Source of the DNA: Streptomyces caniscabiei
Lineage (GTDB): Bacteria > Actinomycetota > Actinomycetes > Streptomycetales > Streptomycetaceae
Direction: 5' to 3'
Length of the DNA stretch: 64,000 bases
Assembly (NCBI RefSeq): GCF_014930365.1
Contig: NZ_JABXWI010000023.1
Coordinates: 58,939-122,938, forward strand
Below are positions 42,946 through 52,433 of this stretch, one piece after another (within the stretch, counting starts at the first letter, position 1; each line of letters begins with the position of its first letter). A program made the translations under genes and the position numbers. The notes beneath the pieces are model-generated. The model made no database searches. It was not told the origin of the DNA and worked only from the letters and a program-made list of their open reading frames with translations.

Positions 42946-43426
42946 GGCACTGTGCGGCGGCCACGCCACCGTGGGGGTCCGCCCAGAGGGAGGCTGGACA
43001 GTCGAGGCGGCCCTGCCCCATCCGGTGGTGTCCACCTAAGGCCCACCATGGTCCGTCTCGTGTGAGCGGCCGCACCGGGGGAGGCACAGCTGTAATGGGC
43101 GGATGTTGGCCGACGTACCTGCCGCAGCCGGGAGGGGCCGCGCCCTGGCCCTCGCCGGCACCGCGTCCTCTCACGGCTCATTGCGGCTGTGCTTCACGCG
43201 AGGGACGTACCGACACACCGGGATCCGAGGACGGCAGCACGGTCTACGCCAGGGTCACCCACGTGCCGCTCCGGCGTTCCTGACGCGCCCGGTGACAAGG
43301 ACCAGATTTTTCAGAGCGGCGTCGTGGGTCGCTGAAAAACGCCTCTGACCTGGACGCTCGTGACCAGAACGACCGTGGCGCCCGCCGATGACGTCCGCCC
43401 TCCCCTCTCCCAGGTTCTGGTCACAC
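42946..43426. other. 480-base gap with an AT-rich inverted repeat
   Basis: No gene recognised. Contains the inverted repeat at 43307-43339 (separate entry), which lies about 90 bases upstream of the polysaccharide deacetylase start. Confidence 0.4.
43307..43339. repeat. Inverted repeat TTTTTCAG(a)GCG / CGCTGAAAAA
   Basis: TTTTTCAGAGCG at 43307-43318 pairs with CGCTGAAAAA at 43330-43339 with one bulged A. Its T and A runs contrast strongly with the GC-rich surroundings. It could be a bidirectional terminator (T runs on both strands) or a regulatory site for the deacetylase. Confidence 0.5.
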
Positions 43427-44851
43427 ATGCGCACTCGCACCCCTCTGTCCTCGCTTCTGCTGCTCGGCACACTCTCGATCACCACGGCCTGTTCCCCCGG
43501 CTCCTCGGAGCCGGCATCCGCCGGCCCGCCACGTGCCGCTGCCGAGTCCCCCTCTCCCCTCCACAGCGTCGACCCGTCGAAGATCAAGGGCCTGCGGATC
43601 GTCAGCAACAGCAGTGAGCAGCGCTCCTGTCCCTTCGCCACGAGCTACCCGGACGTGCCCGGCGCGGAGGCGATGACGGCCGCGATGAAGAAGGACGTGG
43701 AGCAGCGCCTGGCCACATTCCGCGAGGGGGCGTGCGGCAACGGCTCAGTCGCCGAGCTCAACGTCAGCCACAGGTTCCTGGTGGCTTCCGGCGATGTACT
43801 CGGCGTCCGGCTCACCACACAGGACGGCAGTGTCGCCGGGTCCGGGCTGTCGGCCAAGGCGTACTGGTACGACGGTGACGCGGGCGCCTACGCCACCGCT
43901 CTCGGACTCGTCGCCGACGACTCCCGGAACGCCTTCATCTCCACCTTGAAGGACGAACTCAAGGGGCGCGAAGGCTTCGACACGACCATCTTCGACGGCA
44001 CGCTCTCCGACCCCGCATCCCGCGCCACCGGTCTGGACAACATGACCTTCACCGCCGACGGCGGGCTGCGGGTGACCTTCGACAGCGGCGAGGTGGGCGC
44101 GCCGCCCGCCGGAACCTTCCTGGTGAACCTCTCCAGGAAGACGGTCACCCCCTGGCTGTCCGGGTTCGGCAAGCGCGCTCAGCGGCAGACCATGACCCCC
44201 AGCCGTTCGCTCGACCTGGGCGCGACGCACACCCCTGGCCCGGCCGTCCCCACCCACACCGCCTCCGGCGACGACGACACCGACTGCAAGCGGGTCACCT
44301 GCATCGCGCTGACCTTCGACGACGGACCAGCGGCGCCGGAGACCGCGACCCTGCTGACCCACCTGGCGCGGTACAAGGCCCGCGCCACCTTCTTCACCAC
44401 CGGACAGAACGTCGCCGCCCACCCCGACCTGGTCCGCGCCGAGGCCCGCGCCGGACACGAGGTCGGCAACCACTCCTGGAACCACCCCGACCTCACCAAG
44501 CTCACCCCCGAGCAGATCGCCTCCCAACTCAACCGCACCAGCGCCGCCATCGAGGCCGCCACCGGAAAAGAGCCCACCCTCTTCCGACCGCCCTACGGCG
44601 CCATCAACTCCACCGTCCGGTCCGCCACCAGGCTTTCCCCCGTCCTGTGGGACGTGGACACCGAGGACTGGAAATATCCCGACGCCGCCAAGGTGGCCCA
44701 AACCGTCATCGACAAGGCGCAGCGCGACAGCGTCGTCCTCATGCACGACATCCACCCCACCTCCGTCGCCGCGATCCCGCAGATCCTGCGCACCCTCACC
44801 GCCCGCGGCTACCACTTCGTCACGGTCAGCCACCTGCGCGCCAGCCTCTGA
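43427..44851 (+). CDS. Secreted lipoprotein-type polysaccharide deacetylase (NodB homology)
   Basis: 474 residues. N terminus MRTRTPLSSLLLLGTLSITTAC resembles a lipoprotein signal ending in Cys. Residues 25-270 form an RsiV/PdaC-like region (ELNVSHRFLVASGDVLGVRL) that often precedes NodB domains. The catalytic domain has ALTFDDGP (Asp-Asp), zinc histidines in GNHSWNHPDL, RPPYG, and VLWDVDTEDW, VVLMHDIHP. It would de-N-acetylate peptidoglycan or chitin-like polymers at the cell surface. A second in-frame ATG at 43388 has no better ribosome site. Confidence 0.9.
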   Translation: MRTRTPLSSLLLLGTLSITTACSPGSSEPASAGPPRAAAESPSPLHSVDPSKIKGLRIVSNSSEQRSCPFATSYPDVPGAEAMTAAMKKDVEQRLATFREGACGNGSVAELNVSHRFLVASGDVLGVRLTTQDGSVAGSGLSAKAYWYDGDAGAYATALGLVADDSRNAFISTLKDELKGREGFDTTIFDGTLSDPASRATGLDNMTFTADGGLRVTFDSGEVGAPPAGTFLVNLSRKTVTPWLSGFGKRAQRQTMTPSRSLDLGATHTPGPAVPTHTASGDDDTDCKRVTCIALTFDDGPAAPETATLLTHLARYKARATFFTTGQNVAAHPDLVRAEARAGHEVGNHSWNHPDLTKLTPEQIASQLNRTSAAIEAATGKEPTLFRPPYGAINSTVRSATRLSPVLWDVDTEDWKYPDAAKVAQTVIDKAQRDSVVLMHDIHPTSVAAIPQILRTLTARGYHFVTVSHLRASL

Positions 44852-45016
44852 GCACCCGCCGACACCTCACTCGCCTGGCGTTCCCCGACTCCCAGCAGGA
44901 GTCGGCCTCGACATCGCTGCGTCGAGCGGCCAATGGCGGCCCGAGTCCGCCTGTCAACCACCCAGTTGTCGAACCATCAGATTCCGGCGTGGAGCCGGAC
45001 ACCGAAGGAGTACGCA

Positions 45017-48000
45017 TTGCTGCCCAAGTCAGTCAGGTGGGGGGTGCTCCCCGCCCTCGCAGGTGTGGTGGCCGTCTCGGTCGCCGCGCCCGTACCGGTC
45101 GCGCAGGCCGTCGCCCCCGAAGCAGCGTCGGTGGGGCGGCACACGGCGACCGCCAGAACCGTGACCCTCATCACCGGCGACCGGGTCATTCTGCGCACCC
45201 AGCCCGACGCCACGGCCCCCGCCGTGTCCGTCCTGCCCGGCAAGGGCCGCGAGGACATGGGCTTCCGCGTCGTCCGCTCCCTGCGAGCCGGGACACAGCA
45301 CATCAGCGTGATTCCCCATGACGCCGAGCGCCCCCTGGCCACCGGGAAGCTGGACGCCCGGCTGTTCGACGTCACGGAGCTGATCCGCATCGGGCAGGAC
45401 GACGCGCGCTCGCGCTCTCTGCCGTTGATCGTCATGGAACGGGCCGACAAGGGGGCCGCCCGCTCCGCCCTCACCGCACACGGAGCCGGCCTCGGCCGCA
45501 CCCTGCGCGCTCTGAACGGCGGCACCCTCACCCAGCCCAAGAAGAGCACCAGTGGTCTGTGGCAGTCAGTGCTCAAGGGACCATTGTCCAGCCGTGTCAG
45601 CAAGCTCTGGCTGGACGGCAAGGCGAAGGTCCTGGACGACGAGAGCAACAAGATCATCGGTGCGCCGGCCGCCTGGAAGTCCGGCCTCACCGGCAAGGAC
45701 GTGCTGATCGCCGATCTGGACACCGGCATCGACGCCGGCCACCCCGACTTCAAGGGCCGCATCGCCGCATCGAAGGTCTTCGCCGGCACCAGCCTCAAGG
45801 ACGGGTACGGGCACGGCACCCACACCGCCTCCACCATCGCCGGCACGGGCGCAGCGTCGAACGGCAAGTACGCGGGCGTCGCGCCGGGCGCCAGGCTGCT
45901 CATCGGCAAGGTCTGCGACGACGACGGCGGCTGCCCGGACAGCGCGATCATCGCCGGCATGGAGTGGGCCGCGGCCCAGCACGCCGTCGCCGTCAACATG
46001 AGCCTCGGCGACACCGTCACCGACGGCACCGACCCGGTGTCCACCGCCCTGAACCGGATCACCGAACAGACCGGCACCCTGTTCGTGGTGGCCGCCGGCA
46101 ACGACGGCGGGCCGAAGGGCAACGGCGTGGACGGCACCGTGCAGAGCCCCGGCAGCGCGGACGCCGCACTCACCGTCGGCAGCACCACCAAGCGCGACAC
46201 GCTCAGCTACTTCTCCAGCCAGGGACCCCGGCTGGGCGACGCCGCCGTCAAACCCGACCTGGTGGCACCCGGCTCGGACATCATCGGCGCCCGCGCCGAC
46301 GGCACCAACATGGACACACGTACGCCCAACCCGCGCTACGAGCAGGCGTCCGGCACCTCCATGGCCACCCCACACGTCACGGGTGCCGTGGCCCTGCTCG
46401 CCCAGGCCAACCCCACCTGGAAGGCCGCCGACTTCAAGCGGGCCCTGACCTCCTCGGCGCACGGCCTGAAGAACCTGACCGCCTTCCAACAGGGCTCAGG
46501 CCGCCTCGACATCGTCCGCGCCCTCAAGCAGAAGGTCCACGCCACCTCCGGCGCCGCCAACCTGGGCCTGTTCACCTGGCCGCACGCCGACGCCACCGCC
46601 ACCCGGCAGATCACCTACCGCAACGACGGCGACCAGGCGGTCACTCTCAAGCTCGCCCTGGACACCTACGGCCCGGGCGGCAAGCGAGCCCCGGCCGGCA
46701 TGTTCTCCCTGGACGCCACCAGCGTGACCGTCCCCGCGCACGGCACCGCCACCGCGAACGTCACCGGCCGTACCACCAAGGCCCAGATCGGCCGCTACGG
46801 CGGCGCAGTTTTTGCCACCGCCGGAGACACCACGGTGCGGACCGCGGTCGGCCTGTTCGCCGAACCAGAACGCCACACACTGACCATCACCGGCCTCAAC
46901 CGTGAGGGCAAGCCGGCCGCCGGCGCGGCGCTGACGATCGTCGGCCCGCGCACCGGCATCCAGCAGGGCATCCGGCTGGGGAGTGACGGCACGTTCCGAC
47001 TGCGTCTGCCGGAGGACGACTACACCATCCTCGGCATCGACGACAGCCTGGCCGAGCTCGACGGTTCCGGCACCCGGACCGGCACCCGGACCCTGCTCGC
47101 CGCCACCGGCATCCGCACCGACCACGACCGCGCCGTGACACTCGACGGGCGCAAGGCCGGCAAGGTCTCGGCCCGCATCGACCACCGCGACGCCACAGCG
47201 ATCTCCACCTCGGCCACCCTCGCGCTGCCCGGGGGCCAGGCAAACGACAGCTACTCACTCACCGCCGTCGTCGGCGGCAAGGCCACCCTGTACGCCACGC
47301 CCACCGCACAGGCCCCGGGCGTCCGCTACGCCGCCTCCACCACCCTCACGGGCAAGGACGCGGCCGGCGCCTATCGCTACTCCTTGCGGCAGACACACAA
47401 GGGCGGCATACCCGCCGACACCAACCCCGTCGTCCACGACCGGCAACTGGCCACCGTGCATGCCCGTTACGCCTCCCAGGGCGGCAAGCGGGTAGCAGCT
47501 GTGCGCTCCGATCAGCCGACCAACGAGACGGAGTTGATGCCGTTCATCCCGACGCTGCACACCGCACTGCCGAGCCGAGTGACCGAGTACTACTCAGTCG
47601 CCCCCGGACTCACCTGGACGCACTACCTCGACCTCTTCGGGACGACGGACCCCAGGTCCGACGGCACTCTCCCGGACCATGACGAGACGACCGCGGTCCG
47701 CCGCTACCAGGCCGGACGCACGTACACCGTCGACTGGAACCGGGCCCCCGTCGGCCCGGCCGTCTACAGCTCCACCCGCAAGGGCAACTACCTGTCCCTG
47801 GACATGGCACCGTATGCCGCCACCGGCACAGGGCAGCGCCTCGACGGTTCCTCCAACTTCGCGATGGAAGGCGAGGCCGTGCTGTCCTCCGGTGGACGGG
47901 TCATCGACCGTACGGGCGACCTCTCGAACATCGGCTTCACCGTCCCCAGCGCCGCCAAGCGCCGCTACACCCTGACCACCCGCACCACGCGCACGGCCGA

Positions 48001-48409
48001 CTGGACGGCGCTCGGCACTCGCTCCACGCTGACCTGGGGCTTCACCTCGTCACGACCCCGCGGCTCGACATCCTCGGCGCTGCCGCTGCTGACCGTACGC
48101 ACGGGGGGAGACGTCGACCTCAAGAGCACCGCCCCCGCCGGCCGTACCTTCCGCGTCCCGCTCACCGTGCAGCGCCCCACGAAGGCCGCACGGTCGGCGG
48201 TGAGCCGACTGACCCTCCAGGTCTCCTACGACGACGGCCGCACCTGGAAGACCGTCCGCGTCACCCGCCAAGGCACCACCGGCAGCGCCCTGCTCCACCA
48301 CCCGAATCGCACCGGTTACGCCTCGCTGCGGATCAGCGCGGCGGACAAGGCAGGCAACACCGTCACCCAGACCGTCATACGGGCCTACCGAATCGCCCCA
48401 GTTCACTGA
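45017..48409 (+). CDS. Large secreted subtilisin-like protease
   Basis: 1130 residues. TTG start at 45017 with GAAGGAG 7 bases upstream and a signal peptide (LLPKSVRWGVLPALAGVVAV...AQAVAP). Propeptide to about 215, then the S8 triad: Asp235 in IADLDTGID, His266 in GYGHGTHTAST, Ser448 in SGTSMATPHV. A long C-terminal region of beta domains follows (FARs such as FTWPHADATATRQITYRNDG; a GKPAAGAALTIVGP carbohydrate-like stretch). It resembles large Streptomyces S8 peptidases of about 1100-1250 residues. No terminator was identified downstream. Confidence 0.92.
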   Translation: MLPKSVRWGVLPALAGVVAVSVAAPVPVAQAVAPEAASVGRHTATARTVTLITGDRVILRTQPDATAPAVSVLPGKGREDMGFRVVRSLRAGTQHISVIPHDAERPLATGKLDARLFDVTELIRIGQDDARSRSLPLIVMERADKGAARSALTAHGAGLGRTLRALNGGTLTQPKKSTSGLWQSVLKGPLSSRVSKLWLDGKAKVLDDESNKIIGAPAAWKSGLTGKDVLIADLDTGIDAGHPDFKGRIAASKVFAGTSLKDGYGHGTHTASTIAGTGAASNGKYAGVAPGARLLIGKVCDDDGGCPDSAIIAGMEWAAAQHAVAVNMSLGDTVTDGTDPVSTALNRITEQTGTLFVVAAGNDGGPKGNGVDGTVQSPGSADAALTVGSTTKRDTLSYFSSQGPRLGDAAVKPDLVAPGSDIIGARADGTNMDTRTPNPRYEQASGTSMATPHVTGAVALLAQANPTWKAADFKRALTSSAHGLKNLTAFQQGSGRLDIVRALKQKVHATSGAANLGLFTWPHADATATRQITYRNDGDQAVTLKLALDTYGPGGKRAPAGMFSLDATSVTVPAHGTATANVTGRTTKAQIGRYGGAVFATAGDTTVRTAVGLFAEPERHTLTITGLNREGKPAAGAALTIVGPRTGIQQGIRLGSDGTFRLRLPEDDYTILGIDDSLAELDGSGTRTGTRTLLAATGIRTDHDRAVTLDGRKAGKVSARIDHRDATAISTSATLALPGGQANDSYSLTAVVGGKATLYATPTAQAPGVRYAASTTLTGKDAAGAYRYSLRQTHKGGIPADTNPVVHDRQLATVHARYASQGGKRVAAVRSDQPTNETELMPFIPTLHTALPSRVTEYYSVAPGLTWTHYLDLFGTTDPRSDGTLPDHDETTAVRRYQAGRTYTVDWNRAPVGPAVYSSTRKGNYLSLDMAPYAATGTGQRLDGSSNFAMEGEAVLSSGGRVIDRTGDLSNIGFTVPSAAKRRYTLTTRTTRTADWTALGTRSTLTWGFTSSRPRGSTSSALPLLTVRTGGDVDLKSTAPAGRTFRVPLTVQRPTKAARSAVSRLTLQVSYDDGRTWKTVRVTRQGTTGSALLHHPNRTGYASLRISAADKAGNTVTQTVIRAYRIAPVH

Positions 48410-48641
48410 CCCCGTAGCAGCCGACGGCGCCCTCGGGGGACCTCCACTCCCGGTGAGGGGTGCCTCGGCCCACTGCCCACGGCCTTGGTCGGGAGCAATC
48501 AACGCGGTAGGCATGGCCTGAGGGGGAGCACCGGGTCTTCCCGGCGCCCCCCTGCGAGCGCGGGCGATGGCGGACAGCCGACGGCCGACGGCCGACGGAC
48601 GTACGCGAGCCTTGGCACTCGTGGTGATCACATGGCGTCGA

Positions 48642-49079
48642 TCACACGCGAGGACGGTTCAACAGCCGGGAGAGCACGATGGCGCTCTCGGTCCGTTCGA
48701 CAGGAGCTGTGGCGCGCACGCGTTGGATGGCCTGTTCCAGGTGGTGGATGTCTCTGGCCAGCATGTGGACGACTGCGTCGGCGGCGCCGGAGACGGTACA
48801 GGCTTCGACGACCTCGGGGATGCCCTCAAGGGCTCGGCGCAGTTCGGCGGGGGTGGGATTGCCGGAGCAGTAGACCTCGACGAAAGCCTCGGTGTGCCAG
48901 GCCAATGCCTGAGGGTCGATGAGAGCGGTATAACCGCGGATCGCGCCTGTGGCCTCCAAACGGCCGAGACGCCGCTTGGCGGCGGGCGCGGACAGCCCGG
49001 CCGCCTTGCCGATCTGGGCGTACGTGGCCCGTGCGTTGTGCAGCACATAGCGGATGATCGCTTCATCGATGGCGTCCAT
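48642..49079 (-). CDS. Lrp/AsnC-family regulator
   Basis: 145 residues: helix-turn-helix MDAIDEAIIRYVLHNARATY, AQIGKAAGLSAPAAKRRLGR, then a RAM ligand domain (AFVEVYCSGN, VVEACTVSGAADAVVHMLAR). ATG at 49079 with GGAG 8 bases upstream. It is divergent from the M20 peptidase gene, and such regulators typically control the adjacent gene in response to an amino acid or peptide. Confidence 0.92.
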   Translation of the reverse strand: MDAIDEAIIRYVLHNARATYAQIGKAAGLSAPAAKRRLGRLEATGAIRGYTALIDPQALAWHTEAFVEVYCSGNPTPAELRRALEGIPEVVEACTVSGAADAVVHMLARDIHHLEQAIQRVRATAPVERTESAIVLSRLLNRPRV

Positions 49080-49122
49080 GACCCCACTCCAGACGACAGG
49101 ACCTGCGGCGCGGCGCATGTAT

Positions 49123-49179
49123 TCGCCATGAGCCCGATGACATTGCAAGAAATCGACAGTGGACAGCAGCAAATGGCGA
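49123..49179. promoter_or_regulatory. Paired half-sites in the Lrp/M20 intergenic region
   Basis: TCGCCAT (49123-49129) and ATGGCGA (49173-49179) are exact inverted copies with centres 50 bases apart, about five helical turns, in the divergent promoter region. Compatible with multi-site Lrp binding; not proven. Confidence 0.35.
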
Positions 49180-49249
49180 TTGATTGCGTTGTCGGGCCGA
49201 ACATAGTCTCCGGCTTGTCCCTATGTCACGTGCCGGGAGCAGTGTTGAG

Positions 49250-50524
49250 ATGACAGCAAGCCTGAGCGGTGTGGAAGCCTCGGCACTGGCCGCCGTGGAC
49301 GAGGCGGCCATCGGCCGGTTGCTGCTGGAGCTTCTCTCTGTTCCGAGCGTGACGGGGAGCGCCGCGGAGTCCGAGCTTCAGCACGTCCTGGCCCGGCATC
49401 TGGAGCGGATGGACCTCGATGTCGACCTGTGGTCCATGAACCTGCCCGAGCTACGTGCCCATCCCCGTTTTCCCGGCAGCGAGGCCCCGCGCACGGAGTC
49501 GTGGGGCCTGGTGGGCGGCACGCGACGCCAGGGCGACGGGCCGAGCCTGGTCCTTCAGGGACACGTCGACGTCGTCCCGTCCGGGGACCTGGCGCAATGG
49601 GAGGGAGACCCCTTCCGCCCCCGGGTTTCCGGGGACGTGGTGCACGCACGAGGAGCGTGCGACATGAAGGCGGGCGTGGTGGCGATACTCGCCGCCCTGG
49701 CCGCGATACGCCGAGCGGGCGCGAAGCTGCGCGGCCAAGTGTCCGCACACTTCGTCGTCAGCGAGGAGGACGGAGGGCTCGGAGCGTTCGGAACCCTCGA
49801 ACGCGGCCACACCGGGGATGCCTGCATCATCGCGGAACCGACCAGCGGCGCGCTCATGACCGCGAACGCCGGCGCACTGACTTTCCGTATCGAGGTACCC
49901 GGCCGCGCCACCCACGGCAGCACCAGATACGTGGGAGTGAGCGCCGTCGACGCGTACCTGCCCATCCACCGCGCGCTCGCCCGTCTCGAAGCCCGCCGCA
50001 ACACCGGCGCGAGCCCCCTGATGGCCGAGTACCCCATTCCCTACCCGCTGTCCGTGGGTACCGTCCGGGCCGGCGACTGGGCCAGCAGCGTGCCCGACCT
50101 GCTGGTGGCCGAGGGAAGACTGGGGGTCCGGCTGGGCGAGGATCCGGCCCAGGCGCGCACCGAACTGGAGACGTGCGTGGCCGAAGCCTGCGCGGACGAT
50201 CCGTGGCTGCGCTCTCACCCCGCCACGGTGACGTGGCCCGGAGGCCAGTTCGCCAGCGGACGGCTGCCGGCCGGGCACCCGCTCGCGGCACTGGTCGGCG
50301 ACGCGCACGCCGACGTCACCGGCGGCCCACGACCGCCGGAGCGCGGCGCTCCCTACGGCAGCGACCTGCGGTTGTACTCCGGGGCGGGCATCCCCACGCT
50401 GCAGTACGGCCCGGGCGACGTACGCTTCGCGCACGGCCCGCAGGAGCAGGTCCGCGTCAGCGAAATCGTCACCGTCACCCGGGCGTTGGTGCTCGCCACA
50501 CTGCGAGCAGTCGGCATCGAGTAG
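49250..50524 (+). CDS. M20-family metallopeptidase (ArgE/DapE/carboxypeptidase-like)
   Basis: 424 residues. Zinc site motifs: LQGHVDVVPSGD (His, then Asp), GACDMKAG (bridging Asp), SEEDGG (general base Glu and metal Glu), and the C-terminal HGPQEQV His. A dimerisation lid (IEVPGRATHGSTRYVGVSAV) is present. It hydrolyses an amide of an amino acid or small peptide in the cytoplasm. GGGAG lies 10 bases before ATG 49250; a possible alternative ATG is at 49223. Divergent from the Lrp regulator, probably its target. Confidence 0.9.
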   Translation: MTASLSGVEASALAAVDEAAIGRLLLELLSVPSVTGSAAESELQHVLARHLERMDLDVDLWSMNLPELRAHPRFPGSEAPRTESWGLVGGTRRQGDGPSLVLQGHVDVVPSGDLAQWEGDPFRPRVSGDVVHARGACDMKAGVVAILAALAAIRRAGAKLRGQVSAHFVVSEEDGGLGAFGTLERGHTGDACIIAEPTSGALMTANAGALTFRIEVPGRATHGSTRYVGVSAVDAYLPIHRALARLEARRNTGASPLMAEYPIPYPLSVGTVRAGDWASSVPDLLVAEGRLGVRLGEDPAQARTELETCVAEACADDPWLRSHPATVTWPGGQFASGRLPAGHPLAALVGDAHADVTGGPRPPERGAPYGSDLRLYSGAGIPTLQYGPGDVRFAHGPQEQVRVSEIVTVTRALVLATLRAVGIE

Positions 50525-50729
50525 TACCGCCCGCAACTCGGGTGGACGGGGCTGCGCGGGGCACGCTGGCAACGCCGCGGGCGAGAGCGGAGAGCGGATC
50601 TCCATTCGCGGATCACCATTCCGGTCCGAACGGTGAGTCGTCGGTCGGGCGGTGGCCATGGCTGGTGTGCGGGCCAGGTCGAGAACCTGTAGGTGTCAGT
50701 CAGCCGCTCGTGTCAGCGAAAGAAACCCC

Positions 50730-50945
50730 GTGAAGACGTTCATCACCTCCAAGCCCGTCCTGTGGTTGCTGTTCCTGTTCAACCTGCTGGCCGCCGCCGT
50801 GATCCCCTTCGTCGCCGAGGGTGCCCAGGCCCTCGGAGCCTTCATCGGCATGGGCCTCGTATCGGTCAAGGCGGGTCTCGGCCTGATGTTCAAGTACCGC
50901 GAGGGGCGCAGGCGGGCCAGCCACGCCATGGTCGTCGCTCAGTAG
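50730..50945 (+). CDS. Small membrane protein
   Basis: 71 residues: VKTFITSKPVLWLLFLFNLL then a second hydrophobic stretch ALGAFIGMGLVSVKAGLGLM and a basic tail. Two membrane helices with the tail probably cytoplasmic. GTG start with a weak GAAAGAAA upstream. The family is not recognised. It lies 630 bases before the lysin cassette; a holin-like role is possible but not supported by more than size and topology. Confidence 0.55.
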   Translation: MKTFITSKPVLWLLFLFNLLAAAVIPFVAEGAQALGAFIGMGLVSVKAGLGLMFKYREGRRRASHAMVVAQ

Positions 50946-51029
50946 CGTCGCCGGCGGCTCTCGCCGGATTCACGGCGCCCGTCACATCTCCACCCGCGAC
51001 ACCGCCTCGCCCGGCGCAGCACAGACAGG

Positions 51030-51292
51030 GCGCCGACATCGACATCTTCATCGAAGCCACCGGGGTGGACGCCCTGGTCGACACCTACTTGACGATGTGT
51101 TCACAGCAAAGCGTCATCGGGTCCGGCGATTATCAGCTGGAAGACGTCGCCACGGTCATGGAAATCATGGAGTCTGGGCGGTTCGACATCGAATCGATCA
51201 ATACCCACGAATTTCCTCAGGACGAGATCGTCAGGGCCATCGAGACCGCAGGCGATGTCCACACGGCCCTGAACGTCGTCGTCAAGTACTGA
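51030..51292 (+). pseudogene. Zinc-dependent alcohol dehydrogenase remnant
   Basis: About 87 residues of the C-terminal part of a medium-chain dehydrogenase: GADIDIFIEATGVDALVDTY, then SVIGSGDYQLEDVATVMEIM and THEFPQDEIVRAIETAGDVH to the normal end VVKY. The catalytic N-terminal domain is absent, and about 25 residues between TYLT and the IGSG segment are missing. The upstream sequence is unrelated. Confidence 0.75.
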
Positions 51293-51573
51293 GTGCCTGC
51301 TGTGTTCCCTGAGGGGAGACTGGCTGATACGAGCCCGGCGCGCGCCAACCACCAGCCGTAATGCGGCTTCAAGGGGTCGATGTCGCAGACGGGCCAACTC
51401 GTGCTTGTTGGGTTCGGGGGCCGTTTGCCCGATGCCTGGCACCGTCATAGAGTGGCACTAAGCAATTTCACGCTTTCCGAATCCGCAATCCGCCTCTCTC
51501 ATCGGGTTCGGCGACCTTTTCTCCGGACGCCCGGATTGAGAATGTCGCCCGGTCAACAAACGGAGGCGTCGAA

Positions 51574-52191
51574 ATGAGAATGAGTTTGCCCGAGCTGCGC
51601 GCCCTCGCCGCGGAGGCGGGGTTCACCGGCGATGACATCAAGATCGCGGCCGCCGTCGCCATGGCCGAGTCCAAAGGCTACGCGGGCGCTGTCGGCGACC
51701 AGCACCTGGTCGACAACAAGTGGGGGCCGTCCATAGGCCTCTTCCAGATTCGCAGCCTCAAGCACCCGGGGCAGTTCTCCCCACCGGACACGCTGAGGAT
51801 CGAGGGAAAGCTCAAGAACCCGCTCTACAACGCCAAGACGGCGAAGGCCATCAAACACGCACACAACTGGAAGCAATGGTCCACGTTCGTGAACGGAGCC
51901 TACAAGCAGTACATGGACGGCGGGCCAGCCAGCCCGTCCCACTTCGAGCCGTTCCCGAGCGCGTCCTTCTTCCATGCCGGACGGAAATCGCCGATCGTCG
52001 CCGCGATGCATCAGCGGCTCGTCGCCGAGGACTGCAACCGGTACCAGTCGAGTGCAGGAGCCGACACATGGGGCCCGGGCGATGTGAAGTCCTACGCCGC
52101 CTGGCAGCAAAAGATCGGATTCGCAGGTGACGACGCCAACGGCATTCCCGGCAAGACCAGTTGGGACAAACTGCGGGTCCCCAACGTGTGA
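51574..52191 (+). CDS. Phage-type lytic transglycosylase with C-terminal cell-wall module
   Basis: 205 residues, no signal peptide. Residues 1-115 are a lysozyme-like fold (MRMSLPELRALAAEAGFTGD, MAESKGYAGAVGD with catalytic Glu, SIGLFQIRSL, WSTFVNGAYKQYM), like the transglycosylase domains of phage endolysins. Residues 125-205 (FPSASFFHAGRKSPIVAAMH, DTWGPGDVKSYAAWQQKIGF, TSWDKLRVPNV) are the wall-binding module shared with the amidase 0.8 kb downstream. GGAGG before the ATG. A missing signal peptide implies release by holin or lysis. Confidence 0.85.
   Translation: MRMSLPELRALAAEAGFTGDDIKIAAAVAMAESKGYAGAVGDQHLVDNKWGPSIGLFQIRSLKHPGQFSPPDTLRIEGKLKNPLYNAKTAKAIKHAHNWKQWSTFVNGAYKQYMDGGPASPSHFEPFPSASFFHAGRKSPIVAAMHQRLVAEDCNRYQSSAGADTWGPGDVKSYAAWQQKIGFAGDDANGIPGKTSWDKLRVPNV
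51946..52191 (+). repeat. Direct repeat A: cell-wall module, first copy
   Basis: 246 bases (82 codons) nearly identical in length and sequence to 52973-53218, offset exactly 1027 bases with no indel. Differences are mostly third-position changes, so the duplication is not very recent. Confidence 0.85.
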
Positions 52192-52271
52192 AAGCTGAGC
52201 CACGGAGCCGGAAGCGAGTGGAGCGAAGCGAGCGTACCCGCCGCCACGTCCCGGCCGGAAAGGACGGCGTC

Positions 52272-52433
52272 ATGCCCGAGAAGAACTTCGACGACGAGGA
52301 CCTGAAGGCGGCTCTCGCCAGAACAGACGTCAGCGATGGACCCGGAACCGACAACCTCGACGACCTTCCCGAGAGCGACTTCGTCGCTTTCGCAGAGGAC
52401 GGCGTCGAGAACGACATGGAGGACTCCAAGTGA
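52272..52433 (+). CDS. Small acidic protein between the two lysins
   Basis: 53 residues, 18 acidic and 4 basic: MPEKNFDDEDLKAALARTDV, then DNLDDLPESDFVAFAEDGVE. ATG with AAAGGA upstream. Its TGA overlaps the amidase GTG (GTGA), so the two are translationally coupled, and its own 3' end supplies the amidase ribosome site (GGAGG at 52418-52422). No membrane segment. Family unknown. It may be a regulator, inhibitor or chaperone for the lysins. Confidence 0.75.
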   Translation: MPEKNFDDEDLKAALARTDVSDGPGTDNLDDLPESDFVAFAEDGVENDMEDSK

